Positions 46,470 to 50,802 of a stretch of 50,802 bases of DNA are shown here, in pieces. Within the stretch, counting starts at the first letter, position 1. Every line of letters starts with the position of its first letter. The position numbers and the translations under genes were made by a program. The stretch covers positions 544,815-595,616 of the forward strand of contig NW_005434635.1 of assembly GCF_000315625.1 (NCBI RefSeq), read 5' to 3'. The notes beneath the pieces were generated by a model. The model was not told where the DNA came from and did not search any database. It was given only the letters and a program-made list of their open reading frames with translations. Source of the stretch: Guillardia theta CCMP2712. Taxonomy: Eukaryota > Cryptophyceae > Pyrenomonadales > Geminigeraceae.

Positions 46470-46531
46470 CTAGCATTCTAATAAACTCAACTACTACAAC
46501 TACTACTAGGGTTTAGGGTTTAGGGTTTAGG
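46470..46531 (+). promoter_or_regulatory. Element B 3' end signature and TTTAGGG tract
   Basis: CTAGCATTCTAATAAACTC at 46470-46488, an imperfect ACT/ACA run to 46507, then AGGGTTTAGGGTTTAGGG and TTTAGG to 46531, where element C begins abruptly with coding sequence. Confidence 0.75.
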
Positions 46532-49500
46532 TGATAGCCTGCAACAGTGGAGTCGAGCTGCAAATACAAACAAACGAGTTCAACACAGGGAAAATACCTC
46601 TAATGATCGGGCTGCCTCAAGGTGGAGCAAGTAGCCCACAACTGGCCAACTTGGTGCTATGCATCCTCTCTAGGCAATTGGACAAGTGCAGCACAGGAAC
46701 AACAAACAACCTGTCCTTCGCCGATGACATGGTACTCATCGCACACACGATGAAAGAAATGCGAGAATTGGTAGCAGTGGTGGATTCCTTCTGCAAATGG
46801 TCAGGACTGCAAATCAACAATAAGAAATCAGAGATAACCAGCTTCGACTATGCTCGCAAGGGAGAGGTTCCTGGTGCGAACAAAATAACGGTCATGGGGG
46901 AACCTGTCGAAGCCCTACCGGCTACTAAACCGTTCAAATATCTCGGCTATCGCATCTCTCTGTGGAAGGAAGAAAGACGAAGAATAAAGGGCTGCCCTTT
47001 CACTTGGGGAGAACGAGCATACGTCTTTGAAAAAACCAAAGAACTGATCAAAAACATCAGCTCGTCGAGTTATACTCCTGCGCAAAAATTCTACCTGGTG
47101 AAAGTTGGAATTCTCAACGTCTTTCGCTACTCCGCAGTCATGACTGGATGGACTTGGCGAGATCTACAAGAATTAGATCAACTGTGGATACGAGCTTTTA
47201 AACAAGCGTTAGGACTGAGCAAAAGTACAGGGAATGGTATATTCTACCTGCCAACAGAGAATGGAGGGCTGCAGGTCCCTCATCCTGCCCCAATCCTAGG
47301 GCGAGCAGCGCTACGATACATCGAACGAGAAGTGAATAGTAAGCAAGGTGGAGACATCCAAGATAGACTGATATCTAAACTCAGAAACTGGTTTGCGGAA
47401 TGGGGATGCCAAACAATCCTCGAGCTCCAAAGAGAAATGAATTTTCGAACTATGGAGCGTGATGTGGTGCGGGGACCCGAAGCTTTAGCAGTCTGGCTGG
47501 CGGAAAAACTAAACACGAGGATCAGCTGGGCCCACATAGAAGCAGGTCACCTACCTGGAAGCATCTCCCTCCTTCATAGGATGGAGGATATGGTGGCAAA
47601 CTTGAACGACAGCGACAGACCACAAGGCTGGACGACCTTCCAAGCCTTATGGAGGCAACTCCCGAAACTCCAATTCTCCTTGCTACGCAATATACGACCT
47701 ATCGCTGACGAAGAACTGCATTTGCCAAGGAAGCTCTGGCCTTTCCCAAGGCAACGCGAGGAGGCGGAGGGGATCGTAATGCAATTGCTACAAGAAAATG
47801 TCATCTGGGTAAGCAGCGTCAACAGAGCATCAGGAACAAAGAGGAAAAGACGAGAGGTTGCCTCGCAGGATAGTGCTACAACCCGAAAACGAAAGTCACA
47901 CCCGCAATCAGAGGAGGACCGGGAGGAGACATCCAAAAAGCATCGGGAAGCAGCAGAAGAGAGAAGGCCACACCCAGCTCATGCAAACACAAGATCCCTC
48001 ATGGCTAAACTACTAGGCAATCTGGATCAACAGGAACACCTAATCCTAAAAGGTAAGGAAAGTTTCAAAATCAAGGGCGACATAGCAATCATGGACCGGC
48101 CCAGAAGTCACACGGGCCAAGAACAAGACATCAAAGAAGCTGAACCTTCCCTTCGCTCGGCGCCATTTGCGAGGAAAGAAGATGACGATGGAGCCAAGAA
48201 CCCAGAGAAGACAGAGATCCTACTGCAAATTGCTAAGTATATCAGCAAAACACATAACAGCTCACTCAACTCGCAAGCTTGGTGGGAACATCTAACCACC
48301 GCCATGGCTGAAATTCGAGATAGACAACAAGGCCTTCCGCTGTCGTACGAATTTCTAGAACACTTGGGGATGCTCGCTGAAACAAAACAGTTCAGCAACT
48401 GGCCCACCCTCTATCACCCGACAATCCAGGCCGCAACCGATAGCTTGCAGGAAGACGAGGTTCGACGTGAAATAATATGGATCGACCAACAGGAACAATA
48501 CCTCAGCTACGCCGCATGCGAGTCTGGAACAATCTTGATCGGATGGAACCAAACTTGCTTCAGGAAAGAAATCCCTGACGGCTTCATGCTAGTCGGTAAG
48601 GTACCTAAAGGATCAGAAATATGCTACGCTGCAAATTTCTGGAGGACGGGCGATCGGAGCCTCAGGAAGTCACAAGACGACCTGATTGTCTACTGCAAAG
48701 AGTCGGAACAAGAGAGAATAATTGTCCAACTCACAGTACACCTGATCCCTGAACAGGAGGAGCTACAAGAATACCGAAGGAAGCAAAACGAAAACTATCA
48801 AGCCTCGGCCAAACAGGAGAAGAACAGGAACCAAGTGTGGTCCGCAATCCACGGCGACATATCACGAAACAGGAAGGGTCGATCAATGTCGATAGGATAC
48901 AGCACGCAAGACAAGGAAGGAGAGCAGGAACGCGGAGCGATCAAGATACACGGAAAATGCAGCGTCATCAGAGCACATACCATCGCACTCTGCATACTCC
49001 TACAAGCGATTTGGGAACAAAGAGGCAAACAGAAAACAATCAGGAAAATCTTCGTCCTCTTTAAATCAACCCGAATGCATCGCTTTCTTACGGACACCCT
49101 CAGATGGTCTACCATGCAGTATGAAGACGAGCTCGTATACGACTTGGCAGGAAGACTGCAGGAATGCCTGAGCAAATTTCAGCGGGAAGGCATTGAGATC
49201 AACCTCTCTATGATCGCAGACCACACCGTAGTGCAAGAAGCTGCAGAAGAAGCCCGCAAGGGAAAATCCTCCTTCTCCTCCACGTGGGAACGGGCCCTCA
49301 TCGACAGCGACTTGGGATTCTGCATTGCAGACGAAGAGAACTTCAAGCCGGGGATGGATCGATTGAAAATATGGGATAAGATAATCAGAGAAGAACAACT
49401 GGAACTGAGGAGGAAAGAAGCCCCCCTCACCTTGACGGAAACCTTTCTCCTGGAACCACAAGCGGGCAGAAGGATCCTAGGTCGAGCCTTACAGAGGTGT

Positions 49501-50205
49501 CGCGGATCAGTACTTCGGACAGCTATCCAAGCCATTACCTGGTCAGCACCAACGAGGAAAAAGCTGTTCCAGTGGAAGAAGACGACATCCCCCTGTTGCC
49601 CATGGTGCGAAGGCAGGGAAGAAAGCTGGGTGCATGTTCAGCTAGCCTGCAAAGAATTTGAGCTCATGATCGCGTTGGCACACAACAGAGTAATGGAGAC
49701 AATCAAGGGATGCCTGACAGAAAGCTGGAAGAAGAAAAGTGTTGAACAGGAGAGTTGGTGGCAAACGCCAATCAACTCTATGACAGGGCTAGGACTGACT
49801 GCACCAGAGCACGGCAATCTCATACCAGATGGGCTCTGCTACTTCAGAGGGAGCAATCGCATTGTGCTGGTGGAGATAGCGAGAACTTCAGAGTTCACGG
49901 GCGAGGGAAGCAGTCTGGCAAACCTGAAAGCAAAGTTTCAGGAGAAAGAACAGAAATATGCAGCACTGCGGGCAGAGATGACAAGCAGGAGCGACAACAC
50001 AGAGGTCTTACAAGCCACGTTCATTGCAGGAGTGAGAGGCAGTATTATGGAGCGGGAATGGACCACAAATTTCCAGAACTTGCTCATGGACGAGGATATG
50101 ATTGACAGAGCCATGACCAAGATAGTCATCCAGCTGCTCGAAGTGCAACACATGCTGTGGACCTCAAGGAGACGAGGAGACACGACTAACAGAGAACAAG
50201 CATGA
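46531..50205 (+). CDS. Reverse transcriptase / endonuclease ORF, 5'-truncated
   Basis: Open for 1224 codons from the truncation point; the frame opens with GTG and the true N-terminus is missing. Residues are counted from there. RT motif B is GLPQGGASSPQLAN (27-40), motif C is LSFADDMVLIAHT (61-73) with catalytic DD, motif D is WSGLQINNKKSEI (90-102) and motif E is FKYLGYRIS (135-143). Motif A and the fingers are absent, so this copy cannot be active. At about 435-485 a dense KR region (KRKRREV, TRKRKSH) could be nuclear targeting. About 765-910 vaguely follows an RNase H order but with acids replaced. At about 1020-1040 CPWCEGREESWVHVQLAC is a CCHC-type zinc-knuckle as found before restriction-like endonucleases. 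At about 1097-1145 PDGLCYF, VLVEIART and KEQKYAAL fit a PD-(D/E)xK-like layout. This suggests an R2/CRE/NeSL-like site-specific element. Stop TGA 50203-50205. Confidence 0.85.
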   Translation: MIACNSGVELQIQTNEFNTGKIPLMIGLPQGGASSPQLANLVLCILSRQLDKCSTGTTNNLSFADDMVLIAHTMKEMRELVAVVDSFCKWSGLQINNKKSEITSFDYARKGEVPGANKITVMGEPVEALPATKPFKYLGYRISLWKEERRRIKGCPFTWGERAYVFEKTKELIKNISSSSYTPAQKFYLVKVGILNVFRYSAVMTGWTWRDLQELDQLWIRAFKQALGLSKSTGNGIFYLPTENGGLQVPHPAPILGRAALRYIEREVNSKQGGDIQDRLISKLRNWFAEWGCQTILELQREMNFRTMERDVVRGPEALAVWLAEKLNTRISWAHIEAGHLPGSISLLHRMEDMVANLNDSDRPQGWTTFQALWRQLPKLQFSLLRNIRPIADEELHLPRKLWPFPRQREEAEGIVMQLLQENVIWVSSVNRASGTKRKRREVASQDSATTRKRKSHPQSEEDREETSKKHREAAEERRPHPAHANTRSLMAKLLGNLDQQEHLILKGKESFKIKGDIAIMDRPRSHTGQEQDIKEAEPSLRSAPFARKEDDDGAKNPEKTEILLQIAKYISKTHNSSLNSQAWWEHLTTAMAEIRDRQQGLPLSYEFLEHLGMLAETKQFSNWPTLYHPTIQAATDSLQEDEVRREIIWIDQQEQYLSYAACESGTILIGWNQTCFRKEIPDGFMLVGKVPKGSEICYAANFWRTGDRSLRKSQDDLIVYCKESEQERIIVQLTVHLIPEQEELQEYRRKQNENYQASAKQEKNRNQVWSAIHGDISRNRKGRSMSIGYSTQDKEGEQERGAIKIHGKCSVIRAHTIALCILLQAIWEQRGKQKTIRKIFVLFKSTRMHRFLTDTLRWSTMQYEDELVYDLAGRLQECLSKFQREGIEINLSMIADHTVVQEAAEEARKGKSSFSSTWERALIDSDLGFCIADEENFKPGMDRLKIWDKIIREEQLELRRKEAPLTLTETFLLEPQAGRRILGRALQRCRGSVLRTAIQAITWSAPTRKKLFQWKKTTSPCCPWCEGREESWVHVQLACKEFELMIALAHNRVMETIKGCLTESWKKKSVEQESWWQTPINSMTGLGLTAPEHGNLIPDGLCYFRGSNRIVLVEIARTSEFTGEGSSLANLKAKFQEKEQKYAALRAEMTSRSDNTEVLQATFIAGVRGSIMEREWTTNFQNLLMDEDMIDRAMTKIVIQLLEVQHMLWTSRRRGDTTNREQA

Positions 50206-50693
50206 AGGATATAAGATGGTTGGAAGATGACTGGGTAAAGATCAACGAGGAAGGATCAAAAGGGAAGCCTCAAAAGCAAGCAACCAGGATCAGCATGGCA
50301 GGGAAGGGGCAAGGACACAGAAGACAGATGGAAGACGAAAGGGCAACGGTCAACGAGGAGAGACCGAAGGGGAAGCCTCACAGGCAAAAAACAACCAACA
50401 TGGCAAGGAAGGGGCAAGGACACAGGAGACAGATGGATGACGACAGGGGAAAGGGCAACGAGGACAGACCGATGGGGAAGCTTCACAAGCGGCAGGCAGG
50501 GAAGGGACATGGACTTAGCGCAAAAAATAGAAAGGTGGACGGTTACACTGAAACCGTCAACCCGGGCCCGGAGGAGATACGGCACCGGCGGCTCGGAACG
50601 GAGGACTATGGAAACAACAGAAAAAGCGGAACAGCGATAGAACTCTGGATGCCACAACGGGCCATCCAAGAAGGGCCGCTCTGCCAAGCGTGA
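50202..50693 (+). CDS. Small repeat-containing ORF overlapping the RT stop (ATGA)
   Basis: ATG at 50202 overlaps the RT ORF stop as ATGA, a layout that can allow termination-reinitiation. It encodes about 163 residues, very basic and polar, with an internal repeat of about 36 residues (ARKGQGHRRQMDDDRGKGNE is one copy; the DNA period is about 105-108 bases, as judged by the GGGAAGCCT word at 50262, 50370 and, diverged, 50475). No known domain. It may be a real second protein, or merely open 3' UTR repeats comparable to those in elements A and B; the latter is slightly more likely. Confidence 0.35.
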   Translation: MKDIRWLEDDWVKINEEGSKGKPQKQATRISMAGKGQGHRRQMEDERATVNEERPKGKPHRQKTTNMARKGQGHRRQMDDDRGKGNEDRPMGKLHKRQAGKGHGLSAKNRKVDGYTETVNPGPEEIRHRRLGTEDYGNNRKSGTAIELWMPQRAIQEGPLCQA

Positions 50694-50742
50694 GAACCCA
50701 TTTAGACTAGACTAGACCGGGAAGGTACCCGATGCGACTATT

Positions 50743-50802
50743 CTAGCATTCTAATAAAATCGACTACTACTACTACTAGGTTTAGGGTTTTTTGGTTTAG
50801 GG
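50743..50802 (+). repeat. Element C 3' end and terminal TTTAGGG tract
   Basis: CTAGCATTCTAATAAAATCG is followed by five ACT units and AGGTTTAGGG, then an irregular GTTTTTTGG and GTTTAGGG at the window edge. The irregular unit may be a telomerase or sequencing slip. The window stops inside the tract, so whether it is the true chromosome end is unknown. Confidence 0.8.

Larger units (their letters stand above)
43657..46531 (+). mobile_element. Telomere-associated element B (ORF-only, intact ORF)
   Basis: Begins straight after TTTAGGG repeats (43639-43656) with a GC-rich leader of about 106 bases, then an intact 716-codon ORF, then a G-rich 3' region and the shared end (TTAGACTAG at 46426, CTAGCATTCTAATAAACTC at 46470, ACT-rich run, TTTAGGG at 46508-46531). 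The last 70 bases of its leader match the element A leader, including TTTCTAAGCATGG around the start codon. It lacks the 20-bp array of element A. Confidence 0.8.
46531..50777 (+). mobile_element. Element C: 5'-truncated non-LTR retrotransposon at telomere repeats
   Basis: Starts directly at TTTAGG inside a reverse transcriptase coding region, without leader or ATG, which is the typical 5' truncation left by target-primed reverse transcription. It ends with the same signature as A and B (TTTAGACTAG at 50701, CTAGCATTCTAATAAA at 50743, ACT run, then AGGTTTAGGG). It is the only unit here with enzymes. A full-length copy would have more RT sequence and possibly an ORF1 upstream. Confidence 0.85.

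Noticed and set aside
46531-50205. Telomerase reverse transcriptase
   Set aside because: The motif B text GLPQGGASSP, the FADD motif and the CCHC plus endonuclease-like tail are those of non-LTR retrotransposons; no TEN or TRBD features are visible.
46531-50205. Penelope-like telomeric element
   Set aside because: No GIY-YIG endonuclease motif; the C-terminus instead resembles a restriction-like endonuclease.
50560-50580. 2A-like NPGP ribosome-skipping motif in the small ORF (TETVNPGP)
   Set aside because: The residues before NPGP do not fit the DxExNPGP consensus, and the ORF itself is doubtful.
1-50802. Nucleomorph or plastid DNA
   Set aside because: Gene spacing, intron density, moderate GC content and gene content fit a nuclear genome; known nucleomorphs are very AT-rich.

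Overview
This window looks like the chromosome-end portion of a nuclear genome from a photosynthetic protist. The best guess is a cryptophyte alga such as Guillardia theta or a relative; this is inferred, not proven. Directly visible support: almost every host gene is split by very short GT-AG introns (many 44-50 nt); several predicted secreted or targeted proteins carry an LRGG motif some way after a hydrophobic N-terminus; and telomere-like TTTAGGG tracts (Arabidopsis type) occur at the right end. Nothing looks bacterial: there are no operons and no Shine-Dalgarno pattern.

Left and middle (1-40,400) form a compact host gene region. In order: a decamer minisatellite (1-259); profilin (-); a multi-pass membrane protein with an LRGG leader (-); a three-FKBP-domain/TPR immunophilin (+); a Hen1-like RNA 2'-O-methyltransferase with a leader peptide (-); a repeat-rich acidic protein (+); a glutaredoxin-DEP-DUF547 fusion (+); a beta-trefoil/ADP-ribosylglycohydrolase-like protein (+); two unrecognised genes; an ankyrin-type protein with leader (-); an RNI-type leucine-rich-repeat protein (+); a D-serine dehydratase/D-threonine aldolase-like PLP enzyme (-); a very large secreted glycine-rich/ConA-like/beta-helix protein (+, about 10.5 kb); and a kinesin-3 type motor with FHA domain (-). 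I rebuilt most exon chains by hand from splice sites and family patterns. The outer limits are usually firmer than each inner junction.

Right end (about 40,565-50,802) is the most unusual part. Three elements lie head to tail, all on the + strand. Each is preceded by a short TTTAGGG tract and each runs at its 3' end into another. The first two (A, B) carry one long intronless ORF of a family I do not recognise, intact in B and frameshifted in A. The third (C) is a 5'-truncated non-LTR retrotransposon ORF with reverse transcriptase motifs, a zinc-knuckle and a PD-(D/E)xK-like C-terminus. All three share the same 3' terminal signature: TTAGACTAG, then 41-49 nt later CTAGCATTCTAATAAA, then a trinucleotide run (TAA or ACT), then TTTAGGG repeats. 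This suggests a telomere-targeted retroelement system in which ORF-only elements are mobilised through the shared 3' end by an RT/endonuclease partner, analogous in layout to Drosophila HeT-A and TART but with telomerase-type repeats kept between copies. The G-rich strand direction places the chromosome end to the right.
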